DNA from: Apostichopus japonicus
Taxonomy: Eukaryota > Echinodermata > Holothuroidea > Aspidochirotida > Stichopodidae
NCBI RefSeq assembly: GCF_037975245.1
Contig: NC_092562.1
Span: 17,869,521-17,933,520 of the forward strand
Length of the DNA stretch: 64,000 nt
Direction: 5' to 3'
Shown piece after piece: positions 24,901 to 35,857 of the stretch. A program made the translations under genes and the position numbers. Position 1 is the stretch's first letter; every line of letters starts with the position of its first letter. A model generated the notes under the pieces. It was not told where the DNA came from, did not search any database, and saw only the letters and a program-made list of their open reading frames with translations.

Positions 24901-27560
24901 ACCATTGCTATTATTACACTATCAACAAGTTTACTAACCATTATCATAAAAGTGTTCAACCACAGCCACAAAGTCCTCTCCATCAACGTTGTCAATGACG
25001 ACAATATCCCCTGTACTGACAATGGTTTGGTCTGGTAATTGTAAATGCCTGAGAACAAGAAAATAGTAATTTACATAATTCAAAATGTAACAGTGGTAAC
25101 CCTTACCGATGGACTTGGTAAAAGGCGACGAGCGCCATCTATTTTACTTCACTACTTTTTTTATGACAATTGTCACTACTATTACTACTTTTTGCGAATG
25201 GTCTTCTATTCCGTTTTTACAGAGCCATTCTTGTGCTTAACAAGATCATTTGATATTCAGGGTAAGCTTTAATTCATGATTGTGTGATAGGATTTAATTG
25301 CAGAGTGATGAAGAGTGTATTTGATTTCGAAATTGCTGTCAATTAAGTAACTTAAGTAACTTAGCTGTCACGGTAGATCGCTGTACACCACCGTGCTATC
25401 CTAACGCACGTGTGTTGTGGGGCCTTGGCCTTGACATTATAAGATCTTTGTCACAATGTGCGCTATACCTCATGTTATTGCTAAGTTGTATACTATTAAG
25501 CTTATACTTATCCCTTTCGTCATTATCATAATCAGTGATGGATGATCAAACTTATAATTATTAACCATGATTCCTGGAGATTGGTGAAGGTGTTAATTAG
25601 TATTATATATAATCTCCTTAGCAACCCAATTGTTAACATGAAGTTGGTCACATGACATGTCACCTGATTTGTTATTCTTTTTATTTCCTTAAGTGATTTG
25701 TTTAAATTCTTTTTGTTGTAGTAATTGAGATTGTTGGATTCATTTAGTGCTTCGCTATGACCAACATCTGAGAATAATGAGACAATATTTAATCAAGTAA
25801 GAACAATACTCAATGTTTATGACTCCTCGTCACTCATGTATTGGTTCTCATTGCACATTTAATTTACATTAATTATCCATCATAAGTAATTACCTTAATC
25901 TTGTATTTATGATCCTTTTGTTTTGTCTTTGCAGGGTTTTTATTTCTTACTTGTTGTTTGTTAACCGTACAAATACACCGCATAGCAACATGAACCTGTG
26001 TTTCGGTCATTACAAAAACTATGCAGAATATCTTTTGACGCATCATACTTCTTACTAGCCTACCGTACTGACCAAGGAACTCTACAAGAAGGAAAGAAAT
26101 ATCAACAAATTTGTCCTTAATGGTAACTGAATGTGACCCTTAAAGAATCATGGATTTTGCATTGAAGTTTAATTTTGCTTCACTCTGACCAATTCACATA
26201 ACATTAAGACATAATTTGTTAGCCCTCAATATGCAGTTACAAATTACAACTAATTGGTTGAGCAATCATAATGGGACAAACTAAAACGAATGACAGCGAA
26301 TGACCGAATGACAATTGATTTTGTACAGGGTTAATATTCATTCGCGAATGACAGCGAATGACAACAAATGACAACGAAGGACAGTGTTGATCAAGTGCAG
26401 ATAGAATGATTAACGGAGTGGAGTAAATGCGGTTATTGGTTTTCTGCGCAAAATTGATTTGAGGAAAATCTCATGTCACGTGGTTGCAGAGTTTTTGTGT
26501 AATTTACGGATAGAAACCACAGGGAAAGTTTTTGTGTGAGAATTAATGCGCTTGAGTGCTGTGCTTTTGACATTTACCTCTGTAGATTTATATAGAAAGA
26601 TAACTGAGGCCGTTTCAAGATTATAGTATATATTGTTAGTTTCTAACAAATCATATCGGAAAAATGACGTTAAATTTACTTTTTAAAATCAAACTTACAA
26701 TTTCGCTTACTATAAGGTGCGTTTTTATCTTGTCCGTACTTTACTAGATCTAGATACACACGAAATCTGAACTGTGATATCCGGTTGAAGCAAATGTCTG
26801 TGCTGTCATTATACTGTCATTCGTTTTAGTCAACGCATTTTTTTAGTGTGTACAACATATTGTCATTCGTTATGTGTAACGCAATTGTCATTCGTTTTAG
26901 TAACACCCATCATAATGATGGTTGAGTACTTAAGTCCTTTTTTAGTAATGTGTTACATTTTCATTTGAGAATGTTTCATCATTGTTTCATCAATGTTGGT
27001 ATGATTTTGATGGACTATGTTATCAGGTACAAGTCACAGTTTTGGAATTTCATGGATAGTGACTGACAAATGTATTGTCTATCATGAAGTATACTTTAGA
27101 ACAGAGTATAATGCAAGTGTCTACAGACATCACTAATAGGCCTTTGAAAAGCCCATAGCTACAATTTTTGAGCACACTAGCCCAGCTGCAAAACAAAGCA
27201 TGGCAATTTGATCATGTTGTGTATCGCATGCCCTGCATGTCTGGTTTGGCCTTGGCCTATAGGCCCTGAAACATCCTTTTTGCTGATCTATGTATAATCT
27301 ATTGTATTTCTTAGAATCAGTTTGGCGATGCGGCCTTATGTTTAACTGTCGTTACATTACTGTTATGTTAGTAAAATATATTCGATGTATGCAAATATCC
27401 CTTTAACTTACGTTTAACAAGGCTATTACGTATCTACAATAATTGAACGTGCATTATGTAGGCTACACTGACTTAGTGCTTACTCGTAATATTTCTTCGA
27501 TCTACGCTTTGAAGCTCCCTCCACGGTGAACTTCCCTTTCCAGCAGTATTGCATTTCCAT
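12926..27560 (-). CDS. ORC1: Origin recognition complex subunit 1
   Basis: Largest ORC subunit; binds origins, hydrolyses ATP and loads MCM2-7 in the nucleus. Fourteen coding exons in reading order: 27484-27560, 24939-25048, 24209-24393, 23296-23614, 21613-22508, 20808-20902, 19430-19531, 18702-18873, 17262-17369, 16393-16542, 15945-16064, 14056-14310, 13604-13640, 12926-13089. Phases join to 2790 nt, 929 residues (human 861). The start is the first in-frame ATG after an upstream stop at 27681-27683. BAH domain about residues 25-165; charged linker 165-555; AAA+ with Walker A GVPGTGKT (601-608), Walker B VDELD (686-690), sensor 1 Asn721, arginine finger Arg737, sensor 2 GDARRA (784-789); C-terminal winged helix ending LNVSQDDV, as in human. 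Exon 13 is only 37 nt. Introns hold several transposons. Divergent neighbour: PRPF38A. Confidence 0.96.
13380..13575. repeat. Degenerate AATTCAAAACAGA-type repeats in ORC1 intron
   Basis: Units such as GATAATGCCAA and AATTCAAAACAGA recur irregularly from about 13475 to 13570, just downstream of ORC1 exon 13 in its reading direction. It is a local minisatellite with no evident function. Confidence 0.6.
14862..15487. mobile_element. hAT-like non-autonomous element in ORC1 intron 11
   Basis: The left end CAGTGGCGTTACCAGA is mirrored by the right end, whose reverse complement is CGGTGGCGTAACCAGATG. The flanking 8-mers TGAACAAG (14854-14861) and TGAATGAG (15488-15495) differ at two positions, consistent with an aged target duplication. 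The 626-bp interior has G-runs and no transposase frame. Ends and duplication size suggest hAT; assignment is inferred. Confidence 0.7.
17509..18399. mobile_element. hAT-like non-autonomous element in ORC1 intron 8
   Basis: It starts TAGTGCTGATAG and ends with the exact inverse CTATCAGCACTA. The flanks ACGTGTAG (17501-17508) and ATGTGTAG (18400-18407) are an 8-bp target duplication with one mismatch. Subterminal GATTAATCG motifs occur at both ends. The 891-bp interior has no transposase-like frame. TAGTG ends with an 8-bp duplication fit the hAT superfamily. Confidence 0.85.
19945..20379. mobile_element. Probable hAT-like element with palindromic module, ORC1 intron 6
   Basis: The left end CAGGGGTGTCAGAAGC resembles the inverse of the right end (CAGTGGCGTCGGAGCC). 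The interior carries, in reverse orientation, the module shared with elements at 44966-45269 and 60445-61530. Here it forms a near-perfect palindrome (about 20036-20068, centre CCATGG). Flanking 8-mers match at only five positions, so the exact borders are uncertain. Confidence 0.55.
20449..20566. repeat. Minisatellite of AGAAGAACATA-type units
   Basis: About seven irregular units of roughly 14-17 bp containing CCAGAAGAACATA run directly into the 5' end of the SINE at 20567. It sits inside ORC1 intron 6. Confidence 0.85.
20567..20807 (+). mobile_element. tRNA-derived SINE, copy 1 (ORC1 intron 6)
   Basis: The head is tRNA-like: an A box TAGCTCAGTGG near 20574 and a B box GGTTCGAGTC near 20617, the RNA polymerase III internal promoter. 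The body continues with GACTTCGGTCAGCTTGCGG and ends in a TACA-repeat tail. A second copy at 57917-58095 shares head and body. The tail touches ORC1 exon 6 (20808-20902), and the exon's splice donor, read on the minus strand, lies in it. Confidence 0.88.
26273..26908. mobile_element. Non-autonomous DNA transposon, GGG-end family copy 1 (ORC1 intron 1)
   Basis: The ends are imperfect inverted repeats of about 23 bp that start GGG and share ACTAAAACGAATGACA. The flanks ATCATAAT (26265-26272 and 26909-26916) form a perfect 8-bp target duplication. Subterminal GAATGACA units repeat at both ends. The 636-bp interior has no long frame. A sister copy lies at 47962-48525. The superfamily is unassigned; hAT and Merlin both make 8-bp duplications. 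Confidence 0.92.
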
Positions 27561-27707
27561 GATTCCAAATAAACGAATGCTCCCTAACCAAACTGAGGGT
27601 AATGAGGAAAATATATCTTCACCTCGAATTAGAGATTTTAACACAGTATTGCAAGTGAACAAATTGATCAGCTGTTTATTTCAGTGTTGCCGCGGCGTCA
27701 TTCATGC

Positions 27708-27718
27708 TTCGCGCGAAA
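27708..27718 (-). promoter_or_regulatory. E2F-type site upstream of ORC1
   Basis: TTCGCGCGAAA on the plus strand reads TTTCGCGCGAA on the ORC1 strand. This contains TTTCGCGC, a perfect match to the E2F consensus TTTSSCGC, in a palindromic core. It lies about 150 bp upstream of the ORC1 start codon. Human ORC1 is a known E2F target at the G1/S transition, so the position is meaningful. Binding itself is inferred. Confidence 0.65.
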
Positions 27719-28361
27719 TGAAGCACGTGGTACAAAACACTGTTGGTCGATTCCATTCTGTTTAGAGGTTTGTGTGTTTGGTTTGTGTGTTTGGTTTCAA
27801 CTTAGTTTAGCAATTTTCTAAGGTATCGTAACCAATCGAATACTGACTGTGCAATTGGGAATTAATTTTAAAAGAGCAAAGACATTTTGGGCGATGAAAC
27901 GAAAATAAGTGGTATAAATAGCCCGTATAAAGTATAAGTCATATAGAAAGAAGAAAAGAACGACAATAATTTTACCAAAGGAAAACTAGTATATCAAAGC
28001 TGCAACTGCTTGCCACGAGCCTTCCACCGTGGACTCCAGCCTGGACACTAAGATCCATACAAAAGGCAATTCGAAGCATTTTTTCCTTCTATATTTGCTT
28101 GTAAATTACCAAAAGAGATGATGAAATATCTGTCTTACTGGACTGTTCCAGGGCCCCTGCAGAGCCCTGCATGGCCACCATCCCAGTTCAGTGTAGCGTA
28201 AAGCAACTTGCCATCCGCATCTTCAAGAAAAAGAAGCATGAATTGCAAAATGGGCCTACATAATTATAGGAAAGGAGATGAGGCCTGTGTTTTCTTAGAA
28301 ATCCGAGAATTGTTAACCTTTTTAAGAAAGGGCCCAGGGGAGGGTATACATTACCCGATTT

Positions 28362-28432
28362 TGTAATGTAATGTAATGTAAATAAAATCTTATATAGCGC
28401 ACTACGCGCGATGCAACTGTGCGCTTTACAAA
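28362..28432 (-). mobile_element. Retroposon 3' end with TTACA-type tail
   Basis: Read on the minus strand, a segment with paired GCGC-containing motifs (AAAGCGCACAG, GTGCGCTATATAAG) ends in a short ATTAC/TTACA repeat tail. This is the usual look of a truncated LINE or SINE 3' end. The family is not identified. Confidence 0.5.
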
Positions 28433-28511
28433 CAATCTAGAAAATACAATGCCATAAAACAATAAATAGAAAAAAAAACAGTAAATACATATACCATCTA
28501 CAGAAATATAC

Positions 28512-28835
28512 AGGAATATGAGATCGAAAAACTATTAAAAGTACTGGTGAAGCGTAAAGCGATAAAACAGATTGACTACAAAATCTACAATTTGAATGCT
28601 AAAAAGTGATAATTCCAATTGAAGTAAGAACCTAAAAACCAACACGACAAAACAATATAAAACAGATATAAACAGGAATATGAGATCGAAAAACTATTAA
28701 AAGTACTGTGAAGCGAAAAGCGATAAAACAGATTGACTACAAAATCTACAACTTGAATGCTAAAAAGTGATAATTCCAATTGAAGTTAGAACCTAAAAAC
28801 CAACACGACAGAACAATATAAAACATATATTTTAG
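28512..28835. repeat. Two-copy 162-bp tandem duplication
   Basis: AGGAATATGAGATCGAAAAA occurs at 28512 and again at 28674. The whole 162-bp unit repeats nearly identically through AACACGACAAAACAATATAA. The second copy is slightly altered. It lies between the ORC1 and PRPF38A promoters. Confidence 0.92.
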
Positions 28836-29217
28836 GTAGGTTTGGATCATTATCATAACATATAAAACAGGAAGCGAGTAAGAGTCCGTTTCTACATAGA
28901 CATTCAAACTTATATGTGACCGGGTTTCACATGAGAATATATATATGGCGCAATAGCTCTTGTACAGACTCAAAGCCATACGGACTCAATATGGCCCCAT
29001 AGAGACACAGAGCCTGTTTATTTACCCCCCCATTTTTCCTTAGGCCTCCTGATTTACCCTGGTCCCCCAGACTGTAGCCCCTCTCATCCCATCTTGTCAG
29101 GCCTGCTTAGGCACTAAATACGGAACACCTCCAATTCTAATATTAGGGACTGAACTGGGAAAGAGGGAGCTCGACTACTTTTTTTTCGGCGTTGAATTGG
29201 TCAAAGTTGCAAACAAA

Positions 29218-32200
29218 ATGGCGAATCGCACAGTGAAGGACGCCAAAAGTGTGAAGGGTACAAACCCTCAATATTTGATCGAAAAAATCACACGTTCAAG
29301 AATTTATGAATGCAGATATTGGAAAGAAGAATGTTTTGCTTTGACAGGTATGTTTCAAGTTCGAGCAGGTTAGAAATAATTGTTGCGTTGACGTTAAAAT
29401 TGTAAGCCTAGTTTGGACCGCTGATGTAATCTAGGCTGCACTAGTCGTATAGGTTTCACTCAGTAGTAAGGGTGGGCGAAGCCTAGTTATGCGAATTTTG
29501 CGATCACTCTACGGGGAATTCGAAGGCAGGGTCAATTTCAACTCCTTGTACTGATACATGAGAGATGAGATGAGAGTTCCAGATATTTCTTACAAACTCT
29601 GACAAAAACATAAAATTTGAACTACGTTACTTGGCAACGTTAGAATGACTGAGGGGATGTGGTTGCCAGCAAGACAAGCCTAGCTTAGGCCTAAGTAGTA
29701 AGTCTAACATTAATCACTTGAAAAGGTTTACGATCTCATGAGTACACCAAGAACTTTTCTTTTTGGTATAATGACAGGTATATACTTTTCGCTTGACATA
29801 TAAATAAAGGGGATTATTTTTTGTCTCGTAATGTTGGCATCAGTGTCTAAAGAGGTAATTGACGCTATGTAACACTTTCCACACATTCACAGCTGAATTG
29901 TTGGTAGACAAAGCGATGGAACTTCGCTACATTGGAGGTACATTTGGAGGCAACATAAAGCCAACACCTTTCCTTTGTCTGATACTAAAGATGTTACAAA
30001 TTCAACCCGAGAAGGACATCATCATTGAATTTATCAAGAACGAAGACTTCAAGTAAGTTTTTGAAACTTCCATCAATTGTTTTGGTAGGTAAGGTATTGC
30101 TAGTATTCAGGGCAGTGCTCTTTTTCAAGTGTTACTTCTTAAACAATGTTCTGTAATAATCTTACCTGTGAAAAAAAAGTAGGAAGATTCAGTTTGTTAT
30201 ATTTAAATCTATAATTGAGCCTGATAATGAGGTTAATGTATGTAACATTGGCTGACTTTCCACCAAACTCATAAATGTGTTTTTAAAGCTGCTATTAAAA
30301 GTAGGAAATAGAAAAGGTAACTTATTTGAAAATAATTTACTTGAAATTAATTTCTTGTTTCTCTTATATTGATTTCAGTTTTGTCATGATTATTATTATA
30401 TATTATTTTTATTGTCATTAATATTATTATGAGGCTGAAAAGCAGTCTTCTACCTTGAAGTACCTGTCCCTAGAAATGAAATGCTTAAAGTTTTATTTTA
30501 GAAAATTAGCCTTTATTTTATATGTTTGCACAATAGAAGTACCTTATTTTACATTACTTTTTCAATTGTATTATTTTATGGTTGTTGTTTACAACTCATA
30601 GCTAAACCATCATGATATTTCGATGTTCTGTTTGCTAGGTACGTGCGTCTACTAGGAGCATTTTATATGAGGATCGTAGGTGAATCTCTGGATGTTTATA
30701 AGTATCTGGAACCGTTGTATCTGGACTACAGAAAAATAAGAACTCAGAATAAACAAGGAGGTACTGTGATCTCTCAGTCTAAAGAATACCCCTATATTAT
30801 TTAAGTTAGTAGGCTGCTAGTGTTAGCTGCTGCTATGTTCAATAATTGTCGTTAGCAGAAATCTTCAAGTACTGTAGTGAGAGAAGAAAAATCCCAAAGG
30901 GAACAGGGGCATGAGGCAGGGGTATGAGGCAGGGGGTGAGGCAGGGGCGTGAGGCAGGGGGAAGGGAAGGTAACCAGGGAAGTGGATGGGGAAGCAGGCA
31001 GGGAATTGATATCTTTATACCAACTAAATTACTTCCATGAAGTGATTTTTCTTTTTTCATTTGACCTAAACTGTGTTACATCTAGATTATTATCCAGTCA
31101 ATAAGAACAATGCCTCGTTAGTAACTTATATTGTTCAGATAGCAAACACCTCTTTGTGTACGTACAGTAGGTTATTGCCATCATGGGTTAATTTTGTCAA
31201 ATTCACATTTCTGCCGTTGTTGTGACCTAACAGATTTTGTGCTCTCGCACGTGGATGAATTCATCGACGAAATTCTCCGGGAGGAGCGAGTATGCGATGT
31301 CATTCTCCCTCGTATACAGAAGAGAAAGGTGTTGGAAGACAATGAACAGCTGGAAACCAGGGTAAGTTCATTTTATGATAGCTAACTTTCATGCGTTGTC
31401 CTACAGGTGGAATTAGAATAGTAATTGTGGCTTCGTGTAGGTTCAAGAATCTTACTAAGAAGCTAATTCGAAAGGTTTAGTCTACCTTTTTTTTTCTTGA
31501 AAGATCGCAAAAGTATATATTGATGCTGAAATGTTTTCTTTTTCGTATTTCTCACCAGGTCAATGCCTTAGAGGAGGACATGGATGAAGTGGAAGAGTCA
31601 AGTGATGAAGAAATGGAACTTGAGGTAATCCGCAAACGTGGTTAAAAAATATAATTCCGGATGCTTTCATGTGTTCTGAAAGTAACCTATAAACTACATA
31701 GCAACGTTACAGTTTAACTGTTTACTGACCCCATGTTCAGGTTGAAAGAAGAAAAAAAAGTAGCAGATGTTTCAAGAAGCTTAAACATATCTTTGGACAT
31801 TACTCCAACAAAAGTAAAAAGGATTTTTATCTCTCCGCGTTTTTTTTACGATTTATATAATGGACAGGTTTCAAAATGAAGAAGAAGAATGTAAATCATT
31901 AAAATTTTCATTACAGGAGCTCCAGAGGCACAAGTCTCCAGAGCGGAGGAGAAATCACGAAAGAAGGAGAAGGAGTGCGTCGCCACGACATCGGAGAAGT
32001 AAAAGTAGATCGCCACATCGAAAGTAAGATCATGTTAAAACACATTTTCCTGTTTCTTAGTTTCCTGAAAGGGAAATCTATGGAGTCATTCTTACCAACC
32101 TTGCAAATTGTAAGGGGGACCACAGGTTGCAAGTTGGCTATGACTATAAGGTGGATTGCAAAGTCGGTAATTAATATTACGGTTTGTTTCGTTCAACACT

Positions 32201-34425
32201 TCAGCATACAGAAACGTTGTACTCAAAGCCGAGGCCAAAGTGAATTTATCAGGTCACATATCCGGAGTCTATGCATGCTAAGTTCTTCAATACTACTCTC
32301 ATTACCTTTCAAGAAAAATTTCATAGTGCAGTTTTAATTTTTTTTCTTTCAATAGGACAAAATATTATCTAGACTTTCCATTTTGTGAATTGCATAGGAA
32401 TTTGTTGATGAATTCTGAAATAGTGACAGAACAAAGACGACCTTAAGGACTTGACCCTCATAGTTTCTTAGTTGATATATGTCATTCTTTGGAAATCCAA
32501 CCGCATCCACTCCATACATTAGCATCCTGCAATCTGCTGATACTGTTCCAAAGCTTTCATTTTATTGCGAGGAGCAAAAATAGATCTGCAATGCTCTCTC
32601 TTTTGGTTGTAAATGTGTAAAGAAAGATGAGCTCTGTTCTGTTTGCAGAAGAAGAAGTCCCTCCCCGAGAAGAGAAAGACGAAGAAGTAGATCACCCAAA
32701 CGCCGCAGGAGTCCTCATCGTGAGAGGAGGAGAAAGTCCAGATCACCAGGTAAGTAGAAATTTACAGCATTGTCTGCTTTAGAACTAGAAAGGGGGGGGG
32801 GGGGTGAAAGGAAAGCGTGAGATATAAAGCACTTGGCAAGTTATCTTCCTTCCCCTTCTGTCCGATTCTATCCTTCTTTACTTTCACAGATGCTGAGAAT
32901 GTCTTTGAAAACCCCAGTCATAACTACATATGACTGTTTTATATCTCCCGGGTGGCATGCATGTTTTTCACATTAAATGATGGAGTTTCTTACAGATTTC
33001 ATATTTACAGAAGACTTACAGATATTATTAACATGTCCATGATAACTTGTATCTTGGAGATATAATTTAAAGTTGACCTGAGTCTTCTTATAATGAGATT
33101 GATATCCCCCCCTACCCTCACCCCCTGTCAAAGGATATGGTACATAGAAAGCAGGAAAATTGAAGTACTTTCTCTTCTCAAGTGGCTGTTCTAATGTAAA
33201 AAAAGATAGTGGCATATTTCAGCTGACAGGTGCACATTAAGCCCAACAGTGGAAGCCCCCACACTTGATTTTTTTTTCTATTGCCACCACATACAGGACT
33301 CATGATTCTGTTTAGTGAATTCAGGCCTTTTCCCTTGTCAATTAGTGTGTTCACAGGCAGTGGTTAACAATCCATCAACTGCTTAGAAATGGAAATTTTA
33401 GTGATTGTGAAACACACTGGATATTGGAAACAGTTTTAAGTCACAAACATTGCTTCAGTCTCTAAAACATATCATGATGATAATGTACAATTGTGATGGG
33501 GAAGAATTGGTTGGGGGGGGGGGGGTTTGATTGAATTCTTCCTTAAATAACATTAACTCCACATTTGGCATTATTAGTGACTTTGTATCAGCAGATAACC
33601 ACTTCCATGTCAGAAATGTGGATATTTTTCTCTGCATTTAGTCTGTTTGCCTTTTGAGCAGATCTGATGAGAGAGCTTTTGAGTAAACAGTTGTAATTGG
33701 TGAGTATGAGAGGCAAGCCAGTCAGTCGGTAATCAATAATTACAGTGTAATAACCCAGTGCCAATTTCATCATTCAAGTCTGATATTTTTGTATAATTTA
33801 ATGGTATTTTCACATCCTTGTTATTTTATTTTATTTTATTTTATTTACATAGATCATAGGCACAGAGATGTCAGAGATAGTGACCATCATCGTAGAAGAC
33901 ACCGGTCTACCTCACCAAACGACAGGTAAGAGCAAAACATTTGTAACCTGCTGCAAGGCACCCTCCCAGATTTCTTCAACTAACGAACCTTGGTGTTGTG
34001 AGCACTCAATGAAACCATTTTACTATAGACATTTTTTCAGCCAGATACTTTTCAATATCAGTATAAAGCACACAAACAAAGACAAACGAGTCATTTCATT
34101 CTTTTCCATTATTATTTGAAAGCAATGTCCTAGGTTAAACCCCTGTCATGAATGTCGTCAAAAAGTTATTTTTAGTGATTTTGTCATGGTACTGTTGTCA
34201 AAAGGTTATTTGAGAATGAAATATGAATGAGAATGAATCCAGCACTGTTAGACTGTACAGTAAAACCTTTCCAATTTGATAAAACAGTATTTTTCCAATC
34301 TCTCCTTGGAAAAAAATCATAGACTGTCATTAATTGTGACTGTTTTCAAGTTTGTGACATATACTTCAATTTTTGGTTCTTTTTACTTTTCCCTTTTCAG
34401 ACACAGAAAGTCTCATCGTCACTGA
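29218..34425 (+). CDS. PRPF38A: Pre-mRNA-splicing factor 38A
   Basis: PRP38 is a spliceosomal B-complex protein needed for activation of the tri-snRNP-loaded spliceosome in the nucleus. Nine coding exons: 29218-29347, 29893-30052, 30639-30760, 31234-31361, 31559-31624, 31917-32023, 32649-32749, 33853-33925, 34401-34425. Phases join to 912 nt, 303 residues (human 312). The start ATG (context AACAAAATGG) gives MANRTVKDAKSVKGTNPQYL, almost the human N-terminus. The PRP38 domain spans about residues 1-180, with the conserved stretches GGNIKPTPFLCL, MLQIQPEKDI and VDEFIDEI. An acidic patch (EEDMDEVEESSDEE, about 184-200) follows, then an Arg/Ser-rich tail with SPERRR and RSRSPKRRR repeats typical of splicing factors. 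It is divergent with ORC1 and convergent with EIF2D. The exon 8 acceptor tract is a TTTTA microsatellite. Confidence 0.96.
30904..30965. repeat. GCATGAGGCAGGGG minisatellite
   Basis: Four to five units of about 13-14 bp (GTGAGGCAGGGG variants) lie in PRPF38A intron 3. No function is evident. Confidence 0.85.
33817..33852 (+). repeat. TTTTA microsatellite forming a splice acceptor tract
   Basis: About five TTTTA units are followed directly by TTTACATAG, the acceptor of PRPF38A exon 8. The repeat replaces a normal pyrimidine tract. Length changes here could affect splicing. Confidence 0.8.
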
Positions 34426-34700
34426 TGACAAGGCAGATAATAATGTCAGTGTAAGGAGGACGGTTACAAATGTTTTTAGGAGACAGTCAAGAATTGATTC
34501 ATTTTCATGTGTCGGAACTAAGTTTGAAGCAAGGCAGGTTTCTTGTGATAAACTTGTCATACGTAACCTATGAACATATATGACAGTGCTGCTCACTTGG
34601 AAGATCAGTTTACTGTGACTGTACCCTAGACAGTATGCAGGAGTGATGAAAGTTTTTGGGAGGAATGAAAACTATTTAACCCCCAGAATGGAATAATGAT

Positions 34701-34706
34701 AATAAA
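34701..34706 (+). promoter_or_regulatory. Candidate polyadenylation signal of PRPF38A
   Basis: AATAAA lies 276 nt past the PRPF38A stop codon. It is the first canonical hexamer I see downstream. Confidence 0.5.
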
Positions 34707-35682
34707 AGTTATATTGGCTGGAAGTGGATGGAATTTAACAGCTATGAAAGAGATACACTTGTATTATGCATACGGTATATCATTTATGTCGTTATTCAAC
34801 TTTTGATGGGATCTGTTTGCTTCTACAAAACGTACAAGAACTTAATATCGGAGACCTGCAGTTCTTTTTGAATAGCAAATGTAACCATGCCTGATCTCTT
34901 CTTTTTTTTTTGGGTGGGGGGAGGGGTAGTGGGTGGTATTGTCCAAGAGGAGAAAGAAAAATCTATGACACAATTGCATCAATTAATTTATGAATCTATT
35001 GGCAATCTATTGGAGACTTCAAGGAGTCAATGTATGTTTCCAGTACATTTGTGAAATCCAAGGCAAGAATTCAGCTTACAAAAGATATTCAAATCCGGCA
35101 GCTCATTGTGAAATCTCTGAGAATGATTTTTTGTATTATTAAGTAACTTTCCATTTGTAATCTCGTTTCTGGACCTTTCTCAGAGGCTTTTTTTTAGTCG
35201 TTTCGACATTCATGTTTGAATGAGGATAAATACTTTGAGGGTGGTAGTAAAATGGTTGTTGAAGTTGGAGTATGGGCGACCATTATTGGACTTTCTAGCA
35301 TATAATGGGCAATGGGCTAGTACTTATGATCTTTAATGAGCTGAAGTTAATTTCTGTAAAGGCTCATCTTTATGCAGAATGCTTTCGTCAGTAAATATAA
35401 AGGGACAGAGAATCTTCAAAGTTTCTATTTGATTTTGTTTTTTGTTTGTTAGCATTCATTACAATGACATTACGATAAAAATACATTTCAGTTAAGACAG
35501 GTATGAAGGAGGCTATTTTGAAATGTATGGAGGGGTGGAGCTGAGACCAAGATTTCTGGAACCTCATACTCTGTCAAAAGCAAGATAGAGCACCAACAGC
35601 AGTGGGGTTAGTAGGATGTTGTCATTAGTGGAGGGGGGGGGGGGGAGGAGAGATGGTGAAAGGGGAATAGTTAAATATGTAA

Positions 35683-35857
35683 ATGAGCATGGCTATACCA
35701 CTGGTGCAGGGGATGTGATGAGCATGGCTATACCACTGGTGCAGGGAAACTAATGAGCATGGCTATACCACTGGTGCAGGGAAACTAATGAGCATGGCTA
35801 TACCACTGGTGCAGGGGATGTTATGAGCGTGGCTATACCACTGGTGTGGTGATGGGG
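35683..35857. repeat. 35-bp minisatellite, five units
   Basis: Units start with ATGAGCATGGCTATACCACT at exactly 35683, 35718, 35753, 35788 and 35823. The first four are nearly identical and the fifth is diverged. The unvarying 35-bp period suggests recent slippage or unequal exchange. It lies between convergent gene ends. Confidence 0.95.

Larger units (their letters stand above)
27561..29217. promoter_or_regulatory. Divergent intergenic region of ORC1 and PRPF38A
   Basis: This 1.66-kb gap separates two start codons facing away from each other, so it should contain both promoters and 5' UTRs. The ORC1-proximal part has an E2F-type palindrome (27708-27718) and a CCAAT on the plus strand at 27832-27836. 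The middle holds a 162-bp tandem duplication and a retroposon tail, which probably enlarged an originally short shared promoter. No coding exon is seen in it. Confidence 0.65.
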
